Positions 54,401 to 62,112 of a stretch of DNA of 64,000 nucleotides are shown here, piece after piece. The stretch comes from Naumovozyma dairenensis CBS 421. Its lineage: Eukaryota; Ascomycota; Saccharomycetes; Saccharomycetales; Saccharomycetaceae. The DNA lies in NCBI RefSeq assembly GCF_000227115.2, contig NC_016488.1, positions 558,001-622,000 of the forward strand. Reading direction: 5' to 3'. The first letter of the stretch is position 1; each line of letters begins with the position of its first letter. The translations under genes were made by a program, and so were the position numbers. The notes beneath the pieces were generated by a model that worked only from the letters and a program-made list of their open reading frames with translations, had not been told where the DNA came from and made no database searches.

Positions 54401-55145
54401 CACTCGTCAGTGTCTTGACATCATAAGTACTCTTTTTAGTATGCTTCTGTATCAGAAAAGTTTTAGACCAAGACATTTGTTCTTTAGTTCCTTCACACCA
54501 ACAATAAATAGTCCCAGCCAAAAAATCTTTTATACAATTTGGATTATTTGAATCCAAAAGATAATGTTTAGACAAATAGAAAAATTTAAAGATGACATCG
54601 AATGTAGCTTTAAAATTTGGGTTAAGTCTTAGTACGTGCGGATTTGCTAAACATTCAAAGATTGCCAATTCGATATCTCTCGTTATGGAAATGCCAGTAT
54701 TAGTACCATTTGATATTTTCCTCAATGTTGGGAAAAGAGCTTCAATTCTCCATTGACATACTATGTCATTAAATTTGGATACATGTTCATGAGGCACCTG
54801 TCTTTGAACAGCGAAATGTTGTAACATTTTACATTTCCCACGAGCAAAACTTAGGATACATTTATCACATTGGCATAAGATTGGATTAAATTTATTTTTC
54901 AACCAAGTAACAGTATCTTGTTCATTGAATGAAAAGATTGTTAAACAAAATATAGAGATTGGTTCAAGAATTGGGTCACAAAACAAATGGAAGTTAGGCG
55001 GTAGTTCCGCTAATAATTGTAATAGTTCCCCTAAGAGGTTTGCCTCTGGGACGTCATGATTGGTACCTGCGTATACTTGTTCTATGGTAGGTAGATAACC
55101 TTTTGCTCTTTTGTAAATATTATTCACGGATGTGTTACTGTTCAT
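48429..55145 (-). CDS. SEN1: Sen1, superfamily 1 RNA/DNA helicase for transcription termination
   Basis: Nuclear helicase of the Nrd1-Nab3-Sen1 complex, which terminates non-coding transcription by RNA polymerase II and resolves R-loops; it is the homologue of human senataxin. The 2238-residue product matches yeast (2231). The N-terminal half is a helical-repeat domain (about 1-950). The helicase domain begins near 1110, with Walker A GPPGTGKT near 1325-1332, DEAC in VDEACQCTE near 1557, MVGDPNQLPPT near 1583, and C-terminal motifs VISPYREQM and NTIDGFQGQE near 1705-1750. The tail is Lys-rich (nuclear-localisation-like), then Pro/Gln-rich, and ends FIPKKRKPHRP. Confidence 0.97.
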   Translation of the reverse strand: MNSNTSVNNIYKRAKGYLPTIEQVYAGTNHDVPEANLLGELLQLLAELPPNFHLFCDPILEPISIFCLTIFSFNEQDTVTWLKNKFNPILCQCDKCILSFARGKCKMLQHFAVQRQVPHEHVSKFNDIVCQWRIEALFPTLRKISNGTNTGISITRDIELAIFECLANPHVLRLNPNFKATFDVIFKFFYLSKHYLLDSNNPNCIKDFLAGTIYCWCEGTKEQMSWSKTFLIQKHTKKSTYDVKTLTSDVLEEINIHLLFLQNPVNWNELVIAQFWSRLIPIFTLLEKDVFVEYFEVPKNIESLKKSFKFPIESIFRLWYSHLSKSYNDKPLDFLLRALNMFLEKFGTEFWSKIEPYTFHSILDIVFDRDTFALKLIRIQNNEISENDTSSLFDLSGSVTDLLSWTLQFYHALSPSKRIQMVKKVSMAFLRIIAKYDNLKAVPKACLMNSSTALLRAVLFIKEEERAMLYVQENFETILYTKTDSRALLNNPLIQDIIIRSATNPNVFYPGLGESAMSVSTSTMMVLAECINFDILLLCERTFKLYSGKETGNLPLTLTLLEHLTNQVDLRSFHDGPLLAKQLLIALKNINGLLLVPLKTPVAEKHNETVKMFLNLSTNLIEKFTDILPNQLSAILSDQDAVQGFWACIFSSNTQLYQATTNILYETFDVQGRLEGIQSILTKNLTYHVRAINVVLNQLIKCEFYEPCPRAIRVLMDILSAFTDPINGTFTNYQSLKSNDTDSEVTKFWSLSWSFLDTIYRCTLKWASKYEYSVLENFTKDTLELSKSFVDSYREFSDALRHTNVDLFQNVMKTFVNMLYWLRLSDEALLESCVRLIMSASSIAHERNIKVDDNLVEMIAKYGSKSKKFSNKLSDQQSLEILNMAKSFNKDVTNRIIEEADRYHKEKKNAHIQRIDLTESESPSSSPSLPTKSPIESKVDFLQRKALASSITGKPKQSKITNFGTFQQPSSVKLHNTKPIKPLSNMELARRQLLKNRVVHPPSTSVFHTKSSYEPKKHDDSSSDESGDDIESARELFAIAKGKRTEIQSVDMKGKLIKKESKAEIARREEESMRRRLNIDLGPLYDTVLQWDYTRRNEYPDDAGIETYADVKDQFENTTDYQKIMRPLLLLESWQGLCSARDREENRGFTILIGNRTAVSDFYEVYASISKNAFQEVGVSETDLIVLAYLPDMRPNSRLTNDDFKNAENTCLAKVKSIKYVKGGNVDLSLRIHRNHKFAKFLTIRSEIQAVKVMQMTTVEREYQTLEGLEYYDLVNQILLAVPTPSVTVSPEEIKDVKEKYNLNTSQAEAIVHTVSNEGFSLIQGPPGTGKTKTILGIVGYFLSTRKILSSNIIKTPTDGSKLSIDQLLKKQKVLICAPSNAAVDEICIRLKEGVYDKNGRLFKPNLVRIGRSDVVNVAIKNLTLEELVDRKVAEKNYEFTMDPDLERNFSSSVSKRRELRAQLNNAETATTSTLSTEEIAKLQLEIRELSKVINDLGKKKDELRERNSVNHRNRDLDRRNAQAQILANSEVICSTLSGAAHDVLATLGIKFDTVIVDEACQCTELSSIIPLRYGGKRCIMVGDPNQLPPTVLSGAASNFKYNQSLFVRMEKNSSPYLLNVQYRMHPDISKFPSEEFYQGKLKDGPSMDIINRRPWHQMVPFAPYKFFDISTGKQQQNSKTMSYVNLEEIQVAIELVDKLFNEFDAKIDFTGKIGVISPYREQMQRMRREFTRYFGGSISKSIDFNTIDGFQGQEKEIILISCVRADDTKTSVGFLKDFRRMNVAFTRAKTSMWILGHQQSLLKNKLWKHLINDARSRDCLVVAKPGFLNGKTLSNSRLAELKEIPQMDGYDPHKSEISSVKIPLKRKDLDEEPLSKNVKKAKKEKRDKTVSEDKQKKQNKTEREDRKQKKDKKDRKDKIDISKKKNDSLSVLSAGTKKKSSIFGGPSLSTDVPSTKGSVSIDEKSKKKRRKKKNCHVSFSDDITFIPEKIGNNSTVPLTKHVSLDSTQPHLPKRSPPPSPARTDDANDDYIPSEVEKVVVTDAKPTETERPKIKKQIELSKYNSKNAHSSTTEVPKERPTAPSAQLPSRYESQYQSDPLAKSSNTYSPPTSGQGPTYPQPTYNQQEELFDPYQPLQGQHGLSGPSNCGLPQGSAQHIPQGSNPPYIGAASTNTYPAPIPPPPQAFPPTRYVSDQPLRFGAESGSNGGEPAQSNGPRSNRRQARASPFIPKKRKPHRP

Positions 55146-55858
55146 CTTTTGAAGGAATAATATTTACGTTGAAAATGTCTATATATAAAAAATGTTAAAA
55201 AAAAAACAAAGAAAAAAATAGTAGTTAATGTGACAGGGCCCTTGATCTTAGGTTTTTATTCTGTAATTGAAGTGAATGCTATTTCTACAAATGGGTATTA
55301 GTACCACGTTTGTTTTTTTTCACTTTCTTTTCGGATAGCCTATTAATGTGTCTTTTATACCTTAACGTGATAGATCGCCAACAATAGAGAAGTTAACAAA
55401 AAGACTCGGCGACAAATATGTAACCTATAATTCTCCAATAGTGTTCCCACTTATAGATACTGATAATATTTAGCTTAGCTTTGAAAAATGGCAAAGAGTT
55501 CTTGAACTCATATTCAAAATCAGATGGAAATATATCAACAGTTTTCTTAAAACACCAAAATTTTGATTTTCAGTATTTTTTTTACGCGTCCTCTAGGGCT
55601 GTCATTTTATATAGGCTTGTACCCTTTAACCCTAGCTTATGTACCTTGAACCCTACATCAAACAAAATGCCTGGGTGTCACTTATTCTATTTAGTTAATA
55701 AGCAAAATACATTTGGAAGTCTCCTTAGAATTATGCCGCTATATAGACTAGCCATGGCAGATTACATTTATAGCTTTACATATTCTATACTTTTCTTCCT
55801 AAAATATAGCACAATTATACGTAATTCAACTAAATATAGTTGTTCGTTTAGAATGTTT
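55146..55858. other. SEN1 promoter / CRN1 3' flank
   Basis: A 713 bp gap. Near-matches to Tbf1 sites (AACCCTAG at 55628-55635, AACCCTAC near 55649) lie about 490-505 bp before SEN1. A 131-codon plus-strand frame at 55481-55876 starts at TTG, overlaps the CRN1 end and looks accidental. Confidence 0.45.
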
Positions 55859-57748
55859 TTAGTGTTTCTTCAATAATTCATCAATTTTCGATTCTAATTG
55901 ACGAAGACGTTCATCTTTTTCAATATTACTCTTGTTCAACTTCTCAACAATACTTTCTAAGTGCAAAACTAATTCTGATAGTTTTTCCACGGATTGTTTT
56001 AACCCAAGTGATTTACCAGCAGCAGAAGCAGCAGGAGTTGCTGTGGGTGCTTCTCTTTCCTTGACAGGAGTTGCGACAGGACTTGTACTTACGCCTTTCT
56101 TTGGTTCAGATTCAGGTTCAGATTTAGACGACTCAACTTTAATTTCTTTCTTAGGTTTTTCTTTCTTTTCTTCATATTTTGGAGTTTCTTCCTTTACAGG
56201 TGCAGCAGGCGTAGGTACTTCATAATCTTCATCATCATCATCCCATCCAGAACTATCCTTGGAAGGGTCTTCTGCGGCATTGATACTATCTAAAGTACTT
56301 GATTTTTGTAATAATTTATCAACAGAATTATCTGCTTTTAGTACATCACCAAGTGTGGATGGTTTTGGAGAAGCTTCTTGTTCGACTGCTGGGACAGGCT
56401 TTGGTGATTCTTCCTTCTTCTTTTGTTCAACAGATTTTTTTTCAGAGAGTTCCTTCTTTGGCTCAACTGGCTTCTCAACAGGAGTTTCTTCCTTCTTTGC
56501 ATTACGGAATGAAGGTTTCTCCTCATCGTTATACAGATCTTTTAAAGAGACTAAGATTGGTCCCTCCACTGATTTCCCCGAAAACCATTCTTCAGCAGTT
56601 AAAGCAGGTTGATCAGATGGAGCATCAGGATAAATATCTTCTTGAAATTCTTCACTTTTTCGTGGAACATGGAAGGAAATAGGTTCAATGAATTGATCAC
56701 CAACAGTCTTGAAACATTTCAAAACTTCATTTTCTTTAATGTTAACCATTCTCTTTGGAGCCACAGCAAATCCTCTTTGCGCATTAGTTGATTGAAATTC
56801 TGATAATTCGAACAATTCATCATTTTGGAATTCATAATATCTGATATTACCATCACCTTTACCAGCTACGTAAAGAATCTTGTTACCATCATCGAAAAAT
56901 GGCATCAAGATACCGGAAGATTGATCAACATTGTAAAACCCACCTAGATCACCTTTTTGCAAGTCAAATGCATCCCATATACCAATTTGACGATCACTTA
57001 ATTTAGAAAACCCTGTAGTGGCCAACCTATCAGAATTACCAAGCCATACTACACGTTGATTCTTAGCACCAGCATGTGCTGCACCTTCACTGACAATTTT
57101 CCCCTCTCTAATATCCCAAACTCTTAACTTCTTATCACGAGATACAGTAGCTAAATGAGACCCATCGTAAGAAAATGACATAGAAGTAACCATATCAGGA
57201 TGTTTTAAAGTTATCACAGCTTCACCAGTTTCCAAATTCCATAACTTCACAGTATAATCCAACGAAGAAGAAGCCAAAACATTTGCTGCAACAGGATGGA
57301 ACAAAACATGGCCGACTTTCCTACTATGACCAGTCAAAAACTTCACAGGTTTAATATCAATTGGAGACCCAGATTCATCCACATCTTTATAATTATGGAA
57401 TGAATAATCCTGTGGAATCTCCCAGATACCAATCTTCGAATCATCTGAACTAGAAACGATTCTATGATCATTAAACGGGTCAAAATTGGTATCAAGGACT
57501 TGTGAAGTATGTCCTCTAAATAGGGGAACTTGATCAGGAGCTTTACCAACTTCTTCCACGGGAATCACAGCAAAGGCACCACCACCACTGGAGTTCCAAT
57601 TGACAGAGATGAATTTACCGTTTGTTTGAAGAATGTTGGAGTCCCAGGCATTATTGGTTACTTTGACATTTTCGTAGTGTAGTTCTCTCTTGGAAGCTTG
57701 ACCGAAGACGTGTCTATATTTGGAAGCACGAACAAATTTACCACTCAT
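55859..57748 (-). CDS. CRN1: Coronin, actin- and microtubule-binding WD40 protein
   Basis: Actin-patch protein that bundles filaments and regulates the Arp2/3 complex. I chose the ATG at 57748 (629 aa; yeast 651), which gives the invariant coronin start MSGKFVRASKYRHVFGQ. Seven-bladed WD40 propeller and coronin extension cover about 1-400 (VPLFRGHTSQVLDTNFDPF near 70; KRMVNIKENEV near 340). A Pro/Glu/Lys-rich linker follows at about 400-570. A C-terminal coiled coil (about 585-629) ends LRQLESKIDELLKKH. The open frame continues 26 codons upstream without an ATG. Confidence 0.97.
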   Translation of the reverse strand: MSGKFVRASKYRHVFGQASKRELHYENVKVTNNAWDSNILQTNGKFISVNWNSSGGGAFAVIPVEEVGKAPDQVPLFRGHTSQVLDTNFDPFNDHRIVSSSDDSKIGIWEIPQDYSFHNYKDVDESGSPIDIKPVKFLTGHSRKVGHVLFHPVAANVLASSSLDYTVKLWNLETGEAVITLKHPDMVTSMSFSYDGSHLATVSRDKKLRVWDIREGKIVSEGAAHAGAKNQRVVWLGNSDRLATTGFSKLSDRQIGIWDAFDLQKGDLGGFYNVDQSSGILMPFFDDGNKILYVAGKGDGNIRYYEFQNDELFELSEFQSTNAQRGFAVAPKRMVNIKENEVLKCFKTVGDQFIEPISFHVPRKSEEFQEDIYPDAPSDQPALTAEEWFSGKSVEGPILVSLKDLYNDEEKPSFRNAKKEETPVEKPVEPKKELSEKKSVEQKKKEESPKPVPAVEQEASPKPSTLGDVLKADNSVDKLLQKSSTLDSINAAEDPSKDSSGWDDDDEDYEVPTPAAPVKEETPKYEEKKEKPKKEIKVESSKSEPESEPKKGVSTSPVATPVKEREAPTATPAASAAGKSLGLKQSVEKLSELVLHLESIVEKLNKSNIEKDERLRQLESKIDELLKKH

Positions 57749-58064
57749 TTTTTTGACTTGTAATTGTACGTGATAAAGCACTCTGGTCTCGATAGATTGA
57801 GTAGCGTTCCAGAGAATATCAAACAATCTTGACGTCGAGAAAGACTCTTACAGGTGTGTCAACAACTTGTCTTGTTGTCATTTTTCAATTCTCGAATTGA
57901 GTTTAGCCGAAAGTGTAAAAGAACGCGGTAAATATCTGGTAGGTATACCGTAAACATTTTAAAAGTATAATATACTATTAAAGATGTGAGAGTCGTTTCC
58001 TCGTGTTGAGAAATAAATGGGTAAAAATAAGTAAATATACATATATATATTTTTATAAGTACTA
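57749..58064. other. CRN1 leader and MAG2 3' flank
   Basis: A 316 bp gap. On the minus strand a 20-codon ATG frame (57881-57819) precedes the CRN1 ATG in another frame, a possible upstream ORF. No other signal is seen. Confidence 0.35.
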
Positions 58065-60074
58065 TCAAAATGTTTGATGATTGTTACTGAAAAGCATAAT
58101 TTTGCCTTTCCTTTTATTATTTTTCTTCTTTTTCCCGCTTGATTCAAGTGACTCAATATCTGCTGGAGATGATACATTCTCTTCTGACTTTTCTTTGTTC
58201 ATTCTACTTAACAACATTTTCTCGAATTCTTCATTTTCTTTTGACGTTCGTTCATCTGGTATGACAGAGATTGAAGTGCCCCAAATTGTTTTCTCTTTAT
58301 AACTTTTCTTGGATTTCTCGTTTACGCTAGTAGTAGTAGCGTTGGATGTGGAAGCCGCCGTTGTGGATGGTGATCTATGAGGTGTGTTTGTTAAAGAGTC
58401 CAATAGACCAGGAGAATTCCGTATTGAAGAAAAACTATCCATCATTTCATGATATGATATATCATTATTTTCTTTCCTATAAAATTCAGCTTGTTGTCTT
58501 TCAATTTCTTGCTCATAAATTTTTTTATCTTTATCTTCTCTTTGCTTTTTCATATTTGATTTTCTTCTACGTTGTTTCAATTCAATTGCAAATTGATTAT
58601 AGATTTCCTTAGGAATGAACGGAACATTTCTCCAATCAATGTCTATTAATGCAATTTCAGTGCCAATTGGTAAATGACCTACGTATTTATAACGTTGAAT
58701 AAATTGTTCTGTTACAATGGATCCATAATGTATATTTTCTATGGCGACCGTCATCGTTTCTGGGAATTTAGAATAATTTTGGAAACAGGCTAATAATAAT
58801 TTAATGTCTAATGGTGAAAGGAAATATTTTGTTGGTGATTGGAAAAAAGTTTGATAAAAGAAAAACGCTACCGAATCATCATAATTTTTCAATAACTCAG
58901 TTTCTAATTTCAGATTAGAGAAATCAGATAACACAGAGGAATCCATTGTGGTTCCAACGGTTTCATCTTCAGTTAATGCGACAATGATTTTGGAATCAAT
59001 ATCCTCTAATACTTTCTTAACATATTGATTGTCATCATTATAAAGGGCTCTATCAATGTCGTATTGTTGATTAATTGACTCAAGATCATCTTGATAGAAT
59101 TTAACGGCATGTTGAGGGTTGCATTTAATAATTCGTGCATAGGGTATTATTTCCTTAAGATCATAACTGGGGAAATCTCCAGTTTGTAAAGGATCAACAC
59201 GTAATCGGACTGGTAACGGTAGCATAGAAGAACGTGGTTTACACATTAAATCAAAAGTTACCTTCATCCCTGGTTCTGGCTTTTTTTCGTTTTCTTGGAA
59301 GACAGAATTATTTTCAAATAGAACAGGTTTAACTTTTTCAAGTCGTATAATACTACTACAAAGTGGACATTCTTTATACTTTCTTTTCTTCACGTAGCCA
59401 GTTTCCGGATTCTTTATAGTTTCTTCAATAGAAAAGAAATGCAAAAGACAACTCGCACAGAAAACATGGCCACATGTAACCATTCTTGGAGCCACAGGAT
59501 CATCAGTCAAACAAATGGGACAATTTTGGCCCTTTGGAACAACGACTCTAACTATTTTATCATCTGGAACTAAAGAATTTGGGTTATTACTTTGTTCTTT
59601 ATAATCAAATTTATCATCCACTAATAATCTGTAATTAACGTTGATAAAAGAATCGCCATGTAAATGAACATGATGTTGTTGTTCATTGTTGTGACCTCGC
59701 CTTGATCTATTATTGGTCCTCCTATTCATTTCATTCCTACGTTCTACATCAGGTAATTGGAAATCTAACAAATGATTGATAGATACTTGTGTCTTTCTTC
59801 CTTTCAATTTAAAATTACCACTTGATATTTCCTCTTCGATTGACAGATCAAAATTTGATCCCATCTCATTCATTCGTTGTGAGCGTCTGCCATGGGTTTT
59901 ATTGGCTCCTCCGTCGCCACGATTGCTATTTTTCTTCTTCGCATGAGTATTCTTATTAAAATCTTTTTTTGGGTTACCTTGATATTTCTTCTCTTGAATG
60001 GGCTTATTCTTTACGGGTATAGGACCCTTTGGTGGATCTTTCTTCTCGGGATGTTCCTTGTCGGTGTTAGGCAT
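58065..60074 (-). CDS. MAG2: Mag2, RING-type ubiquitin ligase (RNF10 family)
   Basis: Cytoplasmic RING protein. Yeast Mag2 monoubiquitinates ribosomal protein uS3 on stalled or defective 40S subunits in 18S non-functional rRNA decay, and human RNF10 does similar work. The 669-residue product matches yeast (670). The RING finger at 185-239 reads CPIC near 185, CGHVFCASC near 201-209 and CPLC near 236. A basic, Asn/Gly-rich N-terminus precedes it. The C-terminal part has a Lys/Arg-rich coiled segment (about 500-530) and a Ser/Thr-rich tail. Three Tbf1-type sites lie upstream. Confidence 0.93.
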   Translation of the reverse strand: MPNTDKEHPEKKDPPKGPIPVKNKPIQEKKYQGNPKKDFNKNTHAKKKNSNRGDGGANKTHGRRSQRMNEMGSNFDLSIEEEISSGNFKLKGRKTQVSINHLLDFQLPDVERRNEMNRRTNNRSRRGHNNEQQHHVHLHGDSFINVNYRLLVDDKFDYKEQSNNPNSLVPDDKIVRVVVPKGQNCPICLTDDPVAPRMVTCGHVFCASCLLHFFSIEETIKNPETGYVKKRKYKECPLCSSIIRLEKVKPVLFENNSVFQENEKKPEPGMKVTFDLMCKPRSSMLPLPVRLRVDPLQTGDFPSYDLKEIIPYARIIKCNPQHAVKFYQDDLESINQQYDIDRALYNDDNQYVKKVLEDIDSKIIVALTEDETVGTTMDSSVLSDFSNLKLETELLKNYDDSVAFFFYQTFFQSPTKYFLSPLDIKLLLACFQNYSKFPETMTVAIENIHYGSIVTEQFIQRYKYVGHLPIGTEIALIDIDWRNVPFIPKEIYNQFAIELKQRRRKSNMKKQREDKDKKIYEQEIERQQAEFYRKENNDISYHEMMDSFSSIRNSPGLLDSLTNTPHRSPSTTAASTSNATTTSVNEKSKKSYKEKTIWGTSISVIPDERTSKENEEFEKMLLSRMNKEKSEENVSSPADIESLESSGKKKKNNKRKGKIMLFSNNHQTF

Positions 60075-60687
60075 CTTTTTTACGATAGTATTTTCGTTGA
60101 TTCCCGTTCCAATTTGGAGGAATAGATGATTCTGATGAAAATGAGAAGATGAGTACCACGTTCTTATGGCAGGAATCGCTTGGGGACAGGCGTCACTTTT
60201 AATGAGAACTAACTTTTAGATAATAATGGCTTACGAATACCTTATTACATTTGAATAATGATTAATATATATACATATTGGATATAAATATCGGAAAGCA
60301 CATCCTTTAGGGTTTCGTCCTTTCATCTTCGACCGTCGTGGTCCAAACCCTAACCAGTAAACATTGACCACAATTAGGGTTTAATCTTCGAAAAAAGTGA
60401 CACAATACTCAAAAATAATTAATTACACGGTAAAATATGTAGTGTAGTCTATTCATTCTGCTGGTCTAGTTAGAATGGTTCAAAATATATAAGATCAAAT
60501 TCAGTACGTACTTCAATAGCTCAGTTTGTTCAAAATATACCGCATATATGTAAGGAAAAGAATTAAGGAGCCGATATCTTGCTTAAACTTTTGTTAAAAA
60601 TGTCGTAGACTATTATAGGCCCATATGATATATTAGTGTCTAGAACTTGGAAATAACCCATGATTTAACTAAACATTTATAACTAGA
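60075..60687. promoter_or_regulatory. MAG2 promoter region
   Basis: A 613 bp gap upstream of MAG2 and downstream of TDA5. Apart from the Tbf1-type cluster it is AT-rich. Because Tbf1 also drives snoRNA genes in yeasts, I looked for C/D or H/ACA boxes beside it and found no convincing set. Confidence 0.5.
60307..60381. promoter_or_regulatory. Cluster of three Tbf1-type sites
   Basis: TTAGGGTT at 60307-60314, AACCCTAA at 60346-60353 and TTAGGGTT at 60374-60381 are all exact matches to ARCCCTAA on one strand, about 230-310 bp before the MAG2 ATG. The T2AG3-like repeat is the binding core of Tbf1. Confidence 0.6.
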
Positions 60688-61770
60688 TTAGGAGCCTTCA
60701 GTAGGAAGACAATCATCTATCTTTGCTAGCTTTCGAACAAGGGTTTGGATCATAAATGGCATATTCATAAGAATATGGGCCCAATTTGAATAAAACGGTT
60801 CATTAATTTCACCTCGTTCACCAACTTGACATTTCCTAACAATTTTCTGAGCAACTGATTCTGTAGAGACTATCGGCGCAAAAAATTGTCTAGGCGGTTC
60901 AAATCCACCAAACATTGTTGTATTCAATTGTCCTAGAATAATCAATAGAGTACGGATATTGGATACCCCTCTCATCTGGAGTTCAAAGGAATACGATTGA
61001 TGGAATGCTATTAATGCAGCTTTACTAGCTGAATAACCAGCCACTTTCACTGGAGTTAATATCCCTAGTGTGCTCGCTACATTAACAATGTAACATTGTT
61101 GATCAGAATCAATCTCAGGCGCAAGTTCTTGAATAAATCGTACAGGTGACAATGCATTAACTTGCATTATATCTTGAAGAATTGAGGGATCCAAATTCTT
61201 AAATTCTTTGAACTTCATTCTTGTTCCAGCATTATTAATTAAAAGACATATCTGTTTCCCGTACCTTTGTTTGATATTTTGTAACGTCAATTCGACATCT
61301 TTTACATCAGCCAAGTTGCAATGAAAGCCAAGGACATTCTCGTTTCCTCCAGGAAACGGACTTAAATCAACATTGATTATTTTCAACCTGGGAAATTTTG
61401 ATAATAGCTCAAGTATGATAGAGTGACCTAATCCATTGCTACCACCAGTAATAACTGCATATGGACTTTCCAACTCATCAATGGGCAACCATCTACGGCT
61501 ACCTTTGGTTTTAAAGAAACTATTTAATCTTAACAAGGATTCAAATGAAAGCGAATATACTCCACATAAGAATAACCATGTTCTCCAAGTATAAATACCG
61601 AGCCTTGACAAAAAAAAAGATGAATATGGCTTGTTAGTTCATTTATGCCTTAAGCAAAAAGTTAATGATTCTCCATGTATTCAAACATACGAAGGAAGGA
61701 AAGGAACTACTAGCCCAGGGAACCTGATCAACGGTATTATTAAATAGTGAAAAATGGTATCCACATTCAT
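60688..61770 (-). CDS. TDA5: Tda5, short-chain dehydrogenase/reductase family protein (two exons)
   Basis: SDR-family oxidoreductase of unknown substrate. The long exon (60688-61603) has TGGSNGLG near residues 77-84, INNAG near 150 and YSASK near 221, i.e. the NAD(P)-binding and catalytic motifs. It has no usable ATG: upstream in frame is a TGA at 61639-61641. A small first exon (61691-61770) starts with an ATG at 61770 and encodes 26 mostly hydrophobic codons plus two bases. Joining the exons gives 331 aa in one frame (yeast Tda5 326). To my knowledge YLR426W also has an intron near its 5' end. It lies between MAG2 and TUS1. Confidence 0.85.
61604..61690 (-). other. Predicted spliceosomal intron of TDA5 (87 nt)
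   Basis: On the minus strand it starts with the yeast consensus GTATGT (61690-61685). It contains AACTAAC (61639-61633; one base from TACTAAC), then nine T bases, and ends at AAG (61604). The branch A lies 30 nt before the end. Splicing here keeps the frame. AAG is a rare 3' splice site; no TAG or CAG lies nearby. Confidence 0.75.
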
Positions 61771-62112
61771 TTTATGTATAAAATGATGCCCTGACTCTTT
61801 TGATATTCTCACACAGTGATTTCCATCGATGTTAACTACAATGAGGACAGGTTTTCTTATTTTACTTCATGTGATGTTTGTAACGTTATTGACAATTTGA
61901 TGGTTCACAATATTTTTCATCAACAATTAACATCCGTACCTCTCATATATTAACAGTACCTTGACGGCTATTTTCCCTCAGTTGGTAAGTACATGAAAAA
62001 ATCTCACGCAATATATAATTTATATAGAGGAATGGTCTATAATTGAATTAAATATTAATAATGTTACATTTTTCATTACAAGATAAAGAGTTCTCTATAA
62101 TTTCTTAATTTT
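61771..62112. other. TDA5 promoter / TUS1 3' flank
   Basis: A 342 bp AT-rich gap, in which I see no specific elements. Confidence 0.5.

Noticed and set aside
55481..55876. 131-codon plus-strand frame between SEN1 and CRN1
   Set aside because: It starts at TTG, has skewed composition and overlaps the end of CRN1 on the other strand.
60075..60687. Possible snoRNA gene beside the Tbf1-type cluster
   Set aside because: TGATGA-like and CTGA-like strings occur, but not in a C/D arrangement with flanking stems, and there is no H/ACA pattern.
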